53,009 nt of DNA from JBFMHP01 sp040752855. Its GTDB lineage: Bacteria; Pseudomonadota; Gammaproteobacteria; RBG-16-57-12. The stretch spans positions 1 to 53,009 of the forward strand of contig JBFMHP010000014.1 in assembly GCA_040752855.1 (NCBI GenBank). Reading direction: 5' to 3'. Made by a program: the position numbers and the translations under genes. Positions 8,349-17,311 of the stretch are shown piece after piece (within the stretch, counting starts at the first letter, position 1; every line of letters starts with the position of its first letter). The notes under the pieces were generated by a model. That model worked only from the letters and a program-made list of their open reading frames with translations. It was not told where the DNA came from and made no database searches.

Positions 8349-8831
8349 TCAGTACCGCCCGTGAGTCTTGGAGATGTAGTTGGCCAGCTGTTGAGTTTCC
8401 TGGTTCATGCGCTGCAGGTGGATGTGGGTGAGGCGGAACAGAGCGCGCATGACTTTGTAGACGATGCGCGGGTGGTCTTCGAGCAGCGATTCGAAATCAT
8501 CCGGCTCCATGGTGTAGACGGTGGTATCGCCGATCGACTTCAGCGTGGCCTTGCGCGGCGCGCGGTCGACGAAGGCGCGGGTGCCGGCGCATTCGCCCTC
8601 GATCATGGTGTAGACCAGTTCCTGCCCGCCTTCCATGGTGCTGTAGACGCCCAGCTTGCCCTTGATCAGGACGAACAAGGTCTGATCCGTGCCGTGTTCG
8701 CTGACCAGTATCTCGCCGTCCTTGAGCTGGCGCATGCTCATGATGCCGGCCAGCACCTGGCATTCGACTGGCGTGAGTTCGCTGGCCACGGGGGTTTTGG
8801 CTAATGCTTCGAAATTCACTTTGTTGCTCAT
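8349..8831 (-). CDS. Stand-alone cyclic-nucleotide-binding domain protein
   Basis: A 160-residue cytoplasmic protein whose bulk (about residues 20-135) is a CAP_ED/cNMP-binding beta-roll: LKDGEILVSEHGTDQTLFVLIKGKLGVYS..., then GECAGTRAFVDRAPRKATLKSIGDTTVYTM. The phosphate-binding cassette position carries an Arg-Lys (APRKATL). After the C-helix the protein ends (YISKTHGRY); there is no helix-turn-helix, so it is not a CRP/FNR transcription factor. Such proteins act as cyclic-nucleotide-responsive partners of other proteins. It is monocistronic and converges on the cytochrome gene. The CRP-type site at 6861 must belong to another regulator. Confidence 0.8.
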   Translation of the reverse strand: MSNKVNFEALAKTPVASELTPVECQVLAGIMSMRQLKDGEILVSEHGTDQTLFVLIKGKLGVYSTMEGGQELVYTMIEGECAGTRAFVDRAPRKATLKSIGDTTVYTMEPDDFESLLEDHPRIVYKVMRALFRLTHIHLQRMNQETQQLANYISKTHGRY

Positions 8832-9091
8832 TGCGTATCCTCTTGCAATACCGCTGACCGCCCCTCGCGCATGAGAGGCAGCAGCCCTTAATGTTGCGTT
8901 CCGTGCCCCGAGAATTTCAGGATGGAATTACTCAGGGCTTCAATAATTTATTATTTTAATCGTCCGAGATGAAGGAATTATTACGGCCCTCACAGGATAG
9001 CACACTCCCGGGGGCGGCTTGGCGCCCTGAGCCGGACTTTCCGGCGTTTGTGACCGGTTTCAACCCTCGGCCACCTCAGGATGGATGTGCG

Positions 9092-12000
9092 TCAACGCTC
9101 GATGCTGAAGACCATGTCCGCGCTCTGGTGCAGGCCGGATTCGGCCTTGAGCTGCCAGCGTCGGGAGATGCGGTAGCGCAGGTTGAGGGTGTTGACCGAC
9201 TCGATCAGGCCGACGCCGTAGCTCAGGTACAGCCGGGGCGAGAGATAACGGCCCATCACCAGCGCGGCCTGCTCGCCGGTCTCCGAGGTCTCGATGCGCA
9301 TCTCCTCCAGCCCGAAGCGATCGCCCAGGCTGCGCGCCAGCAGATCGCCGCCCTTGAGGCCGAGTGCCAAGGCCGCTTGGGCCATCATCGAGCCTTCCTC
9401 GCCGGTGGTGCCGGTGTCGATCGGGCCGCCGAGCACGAGGTAGGCGAGGGCGTCGGTTTCGGCCATGGCGGGCACGGAGAACAGTTCGAACTTCGGCTGG
9501 CGCAGGGTGCCGGTCACGCGGATGCCGGCGGTGATCTCCTCGATGCGGCGCACGGCGCGCAGATCGAGCGCGGGATTGGTGATCGGGCCGCCGGCAAACA
9601 GCAGACGCCCTTGTTCGACCTCCAGCCGTTGCCCATAGGCGCGATAGCGTCCGGCCTCCGCCACCCGCAGCTCGCCGCTGGCCAGCGTCACCGCGCCGGG
9701 CTCGTCGATCAGCAACACGTCGCCTTCGATGCGGCCCTCGAAACCGAAGCCGGTGAGGTTGACGCGCTCGCCCAGGGTCAGGCGCAGTCGGTTGTGGATG
9801 CGCCAGCGCGCCGTCTCCCCAGGCGGCGCGCCGACAATCACCACGTCTTCGGAGACCTCCGCGCTGCCGAGGACTTCCTTCGGATGCAGGCGTGCGTAGG
9901 GGATGTGCAGAGTACCGTCGAGCCACAGCTCGCGTTCGCGCAGCCGCAGCTCGAGATCGGGCGAGACGATGAGCAGCGCCTCGGGGATGCGCGATGCCTC
10001 GAACTCCTTACCGGTGAGTTTGAGATAGGTCGGCCAGCCCGGCGCGAGCTGGGTGTAGCCGCGCGCCTCGACCCGGCCATCGCCGGAACGCGCGCGCAAT
10101 TGATACTCCACGCTCTTCGCCTCGACGGTGTGTGCATCGATTTCGAGATCGGTGATCGACAGTCCCAGCCGCGGCACGCGCAGGCGCCCGTTGCTCAGGG
10201 CCAGCCGGCCGGCGACATCGGGCAGCCCGAGCGTGCCGCCCAAGGTGCCGGAGAGTTCCACCTGGCCCTGCAGTCCCTGGACATCGAAAAACAGGCGGTT
10301 CAGCAGGCCCAGGTCGCCGATGCGCGCGGCCGCGCTGCCGTCGATCCGCTGCTGCTCAAAATCGCCCCGCAGCGGATCGAAGCCGGGCAGATTGAAGACG
10401 ACGCGGGCGTAGTCTTCTCCGGGGAGCCGCAGCGTGGTCTCCGAGACCAGCCCGGTATCGTCGAGGCGCGCCGTGAGCCGGCCGGACTGGAATACCCAGC
10501 GGTCGCGGGCCTGGTCCAGCAGCGGATAGGACACCGCCCCCGGTCCCAGGTTCAACTCGGCGCTGGCCTGCAGCGGCGCATCCCGGCGATACACTCCTTT
10601 TACCGCCATCGTCGCCTCGCCCTCGAGTTCCAGGTCCTTGGGCAGCCAGGGTTGCAATTGCGCCAGGGCAAGCCGCTCCCCCGTGAGCGTGCCCTGCCAG
10701 CGGTCTTGCTCCCAGGTGCCGTCGAGCCGCCAATGGGTCGAAACCCCCGCGCCGGTGAGATCCAGCTCACCGTGATGCGCCTGGGCCGACCCGCCCACCT
10801 TCAGATCCAGCGCGTCAATCCGGGTGGTTTTGATGCCGAGCTGCCGGGCGTGGAGGCTGAGGTCGATCGTGCCCCAGCTCAGCAGCTCGACCGCCCCCTC
10901 GCTGCGCACCTCGCCGATGGCATAGTCGCGCCAGCGCAGATCCCGGCCCTTCATGCGCAGATTGAGATAGGGGGTATTCAGGCGGCCGGTGAGGGTGCCG
11001 TTGGCCGACGCCGCCCCGGCGACCTCGGGATAGAGCTCGGCCAGGTTCGGCGACTCCACGCGCCAGCTGAGGTTGAGGGTTTCATCGAGCGTCCCCTGGG
11101 CCTCCACGCGCGAACCCGCCGAGCGGAACAGGAATTCATCCAGCGACAGCCGGCCGCCCTCCCAGAAGAGCGCGGCGTCCAGGCCGACCGGATAGCCGCG
11201 CAGCGTGCCGTCGAGCTGGGTGATCTCCAGTTGCGCCTTGAGGCCCGCCGGCTGGTGCACGCCTTCGCTCGTCAGTATGAAATCGAGGGCGCCCTCCCAC
11301 CCCGGCCACTGCGCGCCGGGGTTGAGCTGCGCGGCCGTCAGCCGGGCCTGCCAGCTCAGCTGCGGCTGCCAGGCGAAGCGGCCCGCGCCGGTGGCGAGGC
11401 CCTCCAGCCCGGCCAGGCTGATCTTCCGGACGTCCAGTCCTTCGAGATTGCCGCGCCCCTCGGCCTTGATCTCGGTCGCCGGATAGCCGGGCGAGACCAG
11501 CGCCGCGTTGATCGCGAAGCCGTAGTCCCGCGGATGCCCTTTGAGGGCCAGTTCGCCGATGGCGCTTTCCACCCAGGGCCGGCCTTCCAGCGGCCAGGCC
11601 AGGGTGCGCCAGCGCAGGGTGAGGTCCATGTCGGTCTGATCGGCCCGGGGGTGCAGGGAACCGCTCAGCTCCGCCTCGCCGTCGTGATCGAGGAGCCGGG
11701 CGCTGAGGGAGGTGATGGCGAGTGTGCCATCGGCTGCGCGCGTCAGATCGAACCGGGCGGCGACACGCCCCAGGGTCGGATCGGTCAGTTCGAGATCGCC
11801 GGCGAGCTGTTGGCTGTCGAGGCCGCCGGTGGTGGTGGCCTTGAGTCCGGCCTGGAGGTTGCGCCAGGCCGGGTCGATGGCGGTCAAGGAAAGCGCGGGC
11901 ACGCTCAGTTCGCCCTGCCAGCGCAGCTTTCCCGTCAGGTCGGTGAGGGTGGCGGTAAGCCGGGCGGGTGCCGGTTTGCTCAAGTCGTGCGCAAGTTGCG

Positions 12001-12661
12001 TGCGCGCCAGATCGCCGCGCAGCGTCGCCGTCCCGGCATAGGGGCGCGCCGCGGCGTCGGTGTACGACCAGCGCACGGCGAGGTCGTGGGGATACTGGTC
12101 GTGCGGCTCGAGCGTGCCGCGGGCCTCGACCCGCCACTGCGGGGCGGCCACGGCCAGCGTCTCGATGCTCCACTGCGAGGTTTCCAGCCGCGCGTTGAGG
12201 AAAACCGAATCCAGGCGTATCGCCGCGCCTTGCGCCGGAGTGATGGTGATGTCCTCGACGAGCAGATCCGGGACGATCACCGTGACCGGCAGATGGATAT
12301 CCGGCAGCGTGATCTCCGCGCGCGGGGTCGCTTGCGGCGGCGGGAGGGATACCGCCACGCCGCGCACCCGCACCGGGGAAAGCGCGATGTGCGAGCGCCA
12401 CAGTTGCTCGGGCCGCCAGTCGGCCTCGAGCGCCTCCACCGCGACCTCGTAGCCGGCCACGCGATAGCGCACGCCTTCGAGATGCAGGGGGCCGAGCAGG
12501 GTGCCGGCGCTGCCGGCCACCGCCAGCTCACCGGGCGCCCATGCCTGTGCGCGGGCGAGCGCCCAGCGCAGGCCGGCCTCGGTGCCGGCCACCCAGTACA
12601 GCGCCCCGCCGGTCGCGGCGATCGTCAACAGCACGGCGAGCAGGGCGATCAGGCGTCTCAT
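9092..12661 (-). CDS. tamB: TamB, inner-membrane-anchored bridge of the translocation and assembly module
   Basis: A 1189-residue protein beginning MRRLIALLAVLLTIAATGGALYW, an N-terminal signal anchor. A very long repetitive beta-rich region fits the hydrophobic groove (beta-taco) of AsmA/TamB proteins. The DUF490 C-terminus (GGPIDTGTTGEEGSMMAQAALALGLKGGDLLARSLGDRFGLEEMRIE, ending FSIER) interacts with TamA. The ATG at 12659-12661 overlaps the tamA stop as ATGA; an upstream in-frame extension lies inside tamA and was rejected. It spans the periplasm and with TamA supports outer-membrane protein insertion and phospholipid transport. A 1294-codon open frame on the opposite strand is its shadow. 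Confidence 0.93.
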   Translation of the reverse strand: MRRLIALLAVLLTIAATGGALYWVAGTEAGLRWALARAQAWAPGELAVAGSAGTLLGPLHLEGVRYRVAGYEVAVEALEADWRPEQLWRSHIALSPVRVRGVAVSLPPPQATPRAEITLPDIHLPVTVIVPDLLVEDITITPAQGAAIRLDSVFLNARLETSQWSIETLAVAAPQWRVEARGTLEPHDQYPHDLAVRWSYTDAAARPYAGTATLRGDLARTQLAHDLSKPAPARLTATLTDLTGKLRWQGELSVPALSLTAIDPAWRNLQAGLKATTTGGLDSQQLAGDLELTDPTLGRVAARFDLTRAADGTLAITSLSARLLDHDGEAELSGSLHPRADQTDMDLTLRWRTLAWPLEGRPWVESAIGELALKGHPRDYGFAINAALVSPGYPATEIKAEGRGNLEGLDVRKISLAGLEGLATGAGRFAWQPQLSWQARLTAAQLNPGAQWPGWEGALDFILTSEGVHQPAGLKAQLEITQLDGTLRGYPVGLDAALFWEGGRLSLDEFLFRSAGSRVEAQGTLDETLNLSWRVESPNLAELYPEVAGAASANGTLTGRLNTPYLNLRMKGRDLRWRDYAIGEVRSEGAVELLSWGTIDLSLHARQLGIKTTRIDALDLKVGGSAQAHHGELDLTGAGVSTHWRLDGTWEQDRWQGTLTGERLALAQLQPWLPKDLELEGEATMAVKGVYRRDAPLQASAELNLGPGAVSYPLLDQARDRWVFQSGRLTARLDDTGLVSETTLRLPGEDYARVVFNLPGFDPLRGDFEQQRIDGSAAARIGDLGLLNRLFFDVQGLQGQVELSGTLGGTLGLPDVAGRLALSNGRLRVPRLGLSITDLEIDAHTVEAKSVEYQLRARSGDGRVEARGYTQLAPGWPTYLKLTGKEFEASRIPEALLIVSPDLELRLRERELWLDGTLHIPYARLHPKEVLGSAEVSEDVVIVGAPPGETARWRIHNRLRLTLGERVNLTGFGFEGRIEGDVLLIDEPGAVTLASGELRVAEAGRYRAYGQRLEVEQGRLLFAGGPITNPALDLRAVRRIEEITAGIRVTGTLRQPKFELFSVPAMAETDALAYLVLGGPIDTGTTGEEGSMMAQAALALGLKGGDLLARSLGDRFGLEEMRIETSETGEQAALVMGRYLSPRLYLSYGVGLIESVNTLNLRYRISRRWQLKAESGLHQSADMVFSIER

Positions 12662-14433
12662 AGCTCCGGCCCCACGTTGATGTGGATGCGCCACGGGCGG
12701 TCCGGCTCGGAGACCGCCCAGGCCAGATCGAAGCGCAGCGGCCCGATCGGCGTCATCCAACGCACGCCAAAACCGGCGCCGCGTTTGAGCGGGGTGTTGA
12801 AATCATCCATGGCGTTACCGATGTCGAAAAACACGGCGGCCAGCCAGTTCTGACTCAGGCGGTAGTCGTATTCGAGGCTGCCGGTCAGCAGATGACGGCC
12901 GCCGACCACCTCGCCGTTTGCGTCGGTCGGGCCAAGCGATTGGTAGCGGTAGCCGCGCACGCTCTGGGTGCCCCCGGCGTAGAAGCGCACCGAGGCGGGC
13001 AGCTCCTGGAATTCCGAGACCGAGCTGGTGCCGGCGTGCATGCTGCCGATCAGGCGATGCCCTTCGGCGATCGTGCCCACGGCCTTGAGATAGGCGCGTC
13101 CCTGAATGAAGTCGACGTCCGAGAGCAGCGGCTGGGTGGCCCCGCGCACCTCGAGCAGCACGCGCAGGCCGTGATCGATGAGCAGCTGCGAGGGCACCCA
13201 CGCCCGGCTCAGGCTGAATCCGGGCATCAACAGCCGGCTGATCCCGGTGTCCTCACCGACAGTGAAACTTTCCTGGTGATAATTCACCGAGTAGGTCTGC
13301 TGCCATTTGCCGCGCACCTGGATCAGGCTGCCGCCGGCGTTGATGATGCGGCTCTCGCTGGTGTCGGTGTAGGTGTTCTCCACGCCCGTGGTGAACACCA
13401 GTTGCTCGGTGCGCGGATCGCGGAACGGGATGCGATAGCGCGCGGTGAGGCTGTCGCTGATCTCTGAGAGCTTGTATTCACTCTCCAGGCGATGCCCGAG
13501 CCGGTTGACGCGCGGCATCTCCCAGCCGAGCTTGCCGCGCGCGCCGGTGTCGGTGCCGTAGCCCACGCCCAGGGTGTACTTGTTGCGCGGCCGCGGCGTG
13601 AGCAGGACATCCACGGGCACCGCGGCCGCGCCGCTCTGCGGCGCGCTCTGCACCTCCACGCGGGTGAAATAATCGCTGTCGATCAGCGCGCGCTGCAATT
13701 CGAGCAGGGCGTTGATGCTGTACGGGTCGCCGCTGCGAAACGGCACATAGCCGCGCAGAAAGCCGTCGTCGAGTTTTTCCTGATGCAGGCGCACCTCGCC
13801 GAAGCGGTAACGCGCGCCGCTGTCGAAATGCAGCAGGATGCGCGCCTGATAGGCCTCCAGATCCACTTCGATGCGGTGTTCGGAAAAGCGCGCGTCGAAA
13901 TAGCCCCGTTCGGCGGCGAGTTTTAAGACATTCTTTTTCGCGTCCTCATATTGGAGCTGGTCAAGGACATCGCCTTGGCGCAAGGGAAACGCCCGCCAAA
14001 GGTCCTGGATCTGGCCATCGTTCATCGCCTCCCCTTCCAACTGCAGCTCCACTGCGGCGATGCGCAACGGCGCGCCGGGCGTGATCGCATAACGCGCCCG
14101 CCAGGATTCGGCGCCCACCTGCTCCAGGCTCTTCTCGATCCGCGGGCGGTAATAGCCGAAGGGCTGCAGGGCCGCGCGGATCTCGTCCTCGGCCTTTATG
14201 TGCAGGCGCTGGATGCGGTCTTCGGTGAGGATGGGATTGGATTTGTACTGCTCGATGCTCAACTGCGTCTGCACGTTGCGCAGCAGTTCCGCCTCCACCC
14301 CCTCGATCTGCACCTCGACCACCGGCGCGGCCCGCGCGAGCTGGAGCGGCAGCAGCAGACACAGCCCCAGCCGCCAGGCCCACGAGAGGCGAGGCGGCTG
14401 GCACAGGGCGGTGAAAAAGGCTGGCATCCGCAT
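12658..14433 (-). CDS. tamA: TamA, Omp85-family outer membrane assembly factor
   Basis: A 591-residue protein with a signal peptide (WAWRLGLCLLLPLQLARAA), then three POTRA-like domains (VVEVQIEGVEAELLRNV; PLRIAAVELQLEGEAMND; YRFGEVRLHQEKLDDGFLRGYVPFRSGDPY). A 16-strand Omp85 barrel follows, with the conserved strand YAGGTQSVRGYRYQSLGP and the end FDLAWAVSEPDRPWRIHINVGPEL. The ATG at 14431-14433 is chosen because it directly precedes the signal; the frame stays open further upstream, but that part lacks signal character. It overlaps tamB by four bases, forming the tamAB operon, divergent from the hpf-like gene. Confidence 0.92.
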   Translation of the reverse strand: MRMPAFFTALCQPPRLSWAWRLGLCLLLPLQLARAAPVVEVQIEGVEAELLRNVQTQLSIEQYKSNPILTEDRIQRLHIKAEDEIRAALQPFGYYRPRIEKSLEQVGAESWRARYAITPGAPLRIAAVELQLEGEAMNDGQIQDLWRAFPLRQGDVLDQLQYEDAKKNVLKLAAERGYFDARFSEHRIEVDLEAYQARILLHFDSGARYRFGEVRLHQEKLDDGFLRGYVPFRSGDPYSINALLELQRALIDSDYFTRVEVQSAPQSGAAAVPVDVLLTPRPRNKYTLGVGYGTDTGARGKLGWEMPRVNRLGHRLESEYKLSEISDSLTARYRIPFRDPRTEQLVFTTGVENTYTDTSESRIINAGGSLIQVRGKWQQTYSVNYHQESFTVGEDTGISRLLMPGFSLSRAWVPSQLLIDHGLRVLLEVRGATQPLLSDVDFIQGRAYLKAVGTIAEGHRLIGSMHAGTSSVSEFQELPASVRFYAGGTQSVRGYRYQSLGPTDANGEVVGGRHLLTGSLEYDYRLSQNWLAAVFFDIGNAMDDFNTPLKRGAGFGVRWMTPIGPLRFDLAWAVSEPDRPWRIHINVGPEL

Positions 14434-14648
14434 GAGGCACGCATTGGTATTGGTTGTTGGCGGTCGGTGGAAAACCACGGCCTGGCCAGTGGTTTGAAAA
14501 CAACGACTTGAGCGGTCGGCGCGCAAAGGCCGTAGTCTATTTAATGATAGCGCGCCGTCCGAGCGGAATGAAACCTCGCCCGGCTCACACCCCGTCTCTA
14601 GCTGCTATGCTTAATCTCAGATCATAAATCTAACGAGGAGACGCGCCT

Positions 14649-15212
14649 ATGAAGCTTGATCCCATCATTAGCTTTCGCAACATGGAACCCTCTGCGGCCC
14701 TGGAGACCACCATCCGCGAAAAGGTGGCCAAGCTCGATGATTTCTGCGCCGAGATCATGAGCTGCCGCGTGATGGTGGAGGCCGAGCACCGGCATCATCA
14801 GCAAGGCAATCTCTATCACGTGCGCGTGGACCTCACCGTGCCGGGCAAGGAGATCATCGCCAACCGCACGCCGAAGGAACATAAATCGTATGAAGACATC
14901 TACGTCGCGGTGCGCGATGCCTTCGACGCCACCCGGCGCCAGCTCGAGGACTATGCGCGCAAACGCCGCCGTGAAGTTAAGGCCCACGAGGCGCCCGCGC
15001 ACGGCAAGATCATCGAGGTGATCCCCTCGGCGGACTACGGCCGCATCCTCACGCCGGACGGCCGCAATATCTATTTCCATCGCAACAGCCTGGTGAATGC
15101 CGATTTCGATGGCCTGGCCGAAGGCATGGAGGTGAGTTTCGCCGAGGAGATGGGCGAAGAGGGGCCGCAGGCCAGCAGCGTGCACCTGCTAGGCAAGCAT
15201 CACTACGCCTGA
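14649..15212 (+). CDS. HPF/RaiA-type ribosome-associated protein with C-terminal cold-shock-like domain
   Basis: A 187-residue protein in two parts. Residues 1 to about 105 resemble the ribosome hibernation factor/sigma-54 modulation fold (VEAEHRHHQQGNLYHVRVDLTVPGKEI, then YVAVRDAFDATRRQLEDYARKRR). Residues 118 to about 180 resemble a cold-shock domain: GKIIEVIPSADYGRILTPDGRNIYFHRNSLV contains degenerate RNP1/RNP2 motifs. It would bind the 30S decoding region and possibly RNA. A GAGGAG ribosome-binding site precedes the ATG. The tail differs from long HPF, whose C-terminal domain dimerises ribosomes, so a different mode of action is possible. It is divergent from tamAB. Confidence 0.85.
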   Translation: MKLDPIISFRNMEPSAALETTIREKVAKLDDFCAEIMSCRVMVEAEHRHHQQGNLYHVRVDLTVPGKEIIANRTPKEHKSYEDIYVAVRDAFDATRRQLEDYARKRRREVKAHEAPAHGKIIEVIPSADYGRILTPDGRNIYFHRNSLVNADFDGLAEGMEVSFAEEMGEEGPQASSVHLLGKHHYA

Positions 15213-15252
15213 CCGGCCGCGTTCTGAATTCTTTACGGGGGAGGAAGACTTC

Positions 15253-15636
15253 ATGAGCCGCGCATTTCGTCTGCTCACACTGCTGGTGTTGGCGGGGTTG
15301 TCCGCCTGCGCCGCGAATGAGACTGTTACGGGTCTGGCGCCCGCCGTGGCCCCATCCGCCGCCGCGCCGGGGGAGACGCGGGTCATCGACCCAAATGCCT
15401 TCGCTGTCACCTTCAGCGCGCCTTATACCGGCACCGCGCCCAGCCTTTATATCCGGATCACGGAAATCACCGGCGGCGGCAAGGTCAGCTTCTCCCTGAC
15501 CCTGCCGAGCGGCGAACAACTCTGGCTGGAGCGCGCCGCCGTGGGCAGCGAATGGCCGCTGACCGACACGGAACGCCTGCGCCTCTCCGAGGTCGACCCG
15601 CCGAGCGGCACGGCCTATTTTGTCATCGCGCGCTGA
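15253..15636 (+). CDS. Small lipoprotein of unknown function
   Basis: A 127-residue predicted lipoprotein: MSRAFRLLTLLVLAGLSAC ends in a clear lipobox, followed by a Pro/Ala-rich linker (about residues 28-42). A compact domain with beta-strand pattern follows (FAVTFSAPYTGTAPSLYIRITEITGGGKVSFSLTLPSGEQLWL). A GGGGAGGA ribosome-binding site lies 6-9 bases before the ATG. It follows the HPF-like gene by 40 bp in the same direction and could share its transcript. No family was recognised. Confidence 0.7.
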   Translation: MSRAFRLLTLLVLAGLSACAANETVTGLAPAVAPSAAAPGETRVIDPNAFAVTFSAPYTGTAPSLYIRITEITGGGKVSFSLTLPSGEQLWLERAAVGSEWPLTDTERLRLSEVDPPSGTAYFVIAR

Positions 15637-15834
15637 GGACGGCGATAGGTCGGGTTTATGCTGAATAGAAACATTTTGCACACCTCCCGCGAATTTTGCC
15701 CGGCACAAAAAGTCTAAGTTTCATAACTGAAACAATTCTTCACCCTTGTCGCGGGGGATCAGGAGGTGCCCCGGCCCGCGCGGCGTGTCGCATGGGATGG
15801 CTTATGACATCGACCCGAACGGGAGGTGCTCATC

Positions 15835-16614
15835 ATGCAACACACAACCCATATCACTTCGATACCGTTGCCCGAGATACGCACCTTGGGCATCCAACAA
15901 CCCCTCCAATGGCTGCGCGCCGCGTGGCGTGAAATGTGGCGGGAGCCCGCCATCAGCCTCGCCTACGGGGCGGTGTGCGGATTGGCCTTCGCCGTACTCA
16001 CGCTCGTGCTGATGCGCGCGCAGCGCTATGATGTCGCGCTGGCGCTGGCGGCGGGATTCGTCTTCATCGGCCCGCTTCTCGCCGTCGGCCTGTTCGAAAA
16101 AAGCCGGCGCATCGAGGCCGGTGAACCGCTGCATCTGTTCAAGATCCTGACCGCCTGGCGGCGCAATCCCAGCCAGATCAGAGGCGTCGGCCTGATCTTG
16201 ATGCTGATCATGATCGGCTGGATTGCGCTGTCGAATCTACTGTTTGCGTTCTTGTTCAAGGTGGCGCCGCCCACCGGCGAGCAGTTCTTCAATACCCTGT
16301 TTATGACCAATCAGGGGCTGCCCTACCTTCTGGCCTTCGGTCTAATCGGACTGGTGGCCGTGTGTGTAGCGTTTGCCTTCGTGTTTTGCTCCATCCAATT
16401 GCTGCTGCACGACCCTGAGCTCGACGCCATCAGCGCGGTATTGATCAGTTACGAAGCGGTGCGGCAGAACTTGATGGTTACGGCGTGGTGGGCGCTGTTG
16501 ATCGTGCTGCTGACCTTCGTGGGCGTAGCGACCTTCTACCTCGGAATGTTCGTGATCTTCCCATTGCTCGGCCATGCCAGCTGGCATGCCTATCGCGATA
16601 CCATCGCGCAATGA
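15835..16614 (+). CDS. DUF2189 family integral membrane protein
   Basis: A 259-residue protein with about six hydrophobic segments, starting MQHTTHITSIPLPEIRTLGIQQPLQWLRAAWREMWREP. The paired tryptophans and ISLAYGAVCGLAFAVLTL are typical of DUF2189 inner-membrane proteins, of unknown function. The ATG at 15835 has GGGAGG eight bases upstream; a GTG nine bases earlier sits inside that site and was not used. Family members often occur near respiratory genes, but none lies close here. It appears to be transcribed alone. Confidence 0.8.
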   Translation: MQHTTHITSIPLPEIRTLGIQQPLQWLRAAWREMWREPAISLAYGAVCGLAFAVLTLVLMRAQRYDVALALAAGFVFIGPLLAVGLFEKSRRIEAGEPLHLFKILTAWRRNPSQIRGVGLILMLIMIGWIALSNLLFAFLFKVAPPTGEQFFNTLFMTNQGLPYLLAFGLIGLVAVCVAFAFVFCSIQLLLHDPELDAISAVLISYEAVRQNLMVTAWWALLIVLLTFVGVATFYLGMFVIFPLLGHASWHAYRDTIAQ

Positions 16615-16728
16615 AGGCCGGTGGGGAGAGCCCGCCTGGCCGGCCCGTCGGGCGAGAGGGAAAGGGCTGGCCTTTGGCCACGGGTTTCCGGGTAGACTGC
16701 CGGCACCAGGAGTCTGCTAGGGCCGTGG

Positions 16729-17109
16729 TCAACGATCGAGCAGCACACACGCCCAAATCACTGCGACATTGAGCAGCGCGATGAACACCGCCGCGCTGCC
16801 AGTGTCTTTGGCCCTTTTGGCCAGGGGATGATGTTCCGTCGAAATCCGGTCGACCACCGCCTCCACCGCTGAATTCAGCAGTTCCACGATCAACACCAGC
16901 AAGACACTGCCGATCATGAGCGCGCGCCCCAGGCCGCTCACCGGGGCGAGGAAGGCGAGCGGTATGAGCACCGCGGCCAGCCACACCTCCTGGCGAAACG
17001 CGTGCTCGTGTCGATAGGCGGCACGCAGTCCGTCAAACGAGTAGTGCATGGCGTTCCACACGCGTTTCAAACCGGATTTGCTCTTGTGCGGGCTTTCCAA
17101 TGTCGGCAC
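16729..17109 (-). CDS. dgkA: Diacylglycerol kinase
   Basis: A 126-residue, three-TM protein matching the small prokaryotic DAG kinase family. It has an N-terminal amphipathic region (GLKRVWNAMHYSFDGLRAAYRHEHAFRQE) and the signature segment VELLNSAVEAVVDRIS followed by HPLAKRAKDTGSAAVFIALL, which contains the catalytic Glu and the nucleotide-binding Lys/Asp residues. It phosphorylates diacylglycerol to phosphatidate in the inner membrane. The gene is divergent from a phosphoethanolamine transferase gene, whose reaction leaves diacylglycerol, so the two probably work together to recycle lipid. Confidence 0.95.
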   Translation of the reverse strand: MPTLESPHKSKSGLKRVWNAMHYSFDGLRAAYRHEHAFRQEVWLAAVLIPLAFLAPVSGLGRALMIGSVLLVLIVELLNSAVEAVVDRISTEHHPLAKRAKDTGSAAVFIALLNVAVIWACVLLDR

Positions 17110-17311
17110 CTCAAGTCATCACAGACAATCATTAGGGCGCGGCGCGCCGGAGCTTGGATCATACACACGCGGGCGGGAAGTATAAATGCGGCGTCCGCGC
17201 CGTGCGGTGACTAATGTGCTACAAAACAGCGTATTATATATTCCTCAGGCGCGCATTTCCTGATAACATTCGGGGGCATAATAAGGAATCTCTTTAGATT
17301 TGTTGGCCCCC

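Noticed and set aside
8349..8831. The cyclic-nucleotide-binding protein as the regulator of the CRP-type site
   Set aside because: It has no helix-turn-helix after the C-helix, so it cannot be a CRP-like DNA binder by itself.
8969..12853. A 1294-codon open frame on the plus strand
   Set aside because: It is antisense to tamB and Gln/Arg/Gly-rich in the way of high-GC shadow frames; tamB has a signal anchor, a DUF490 end and an operon partner.
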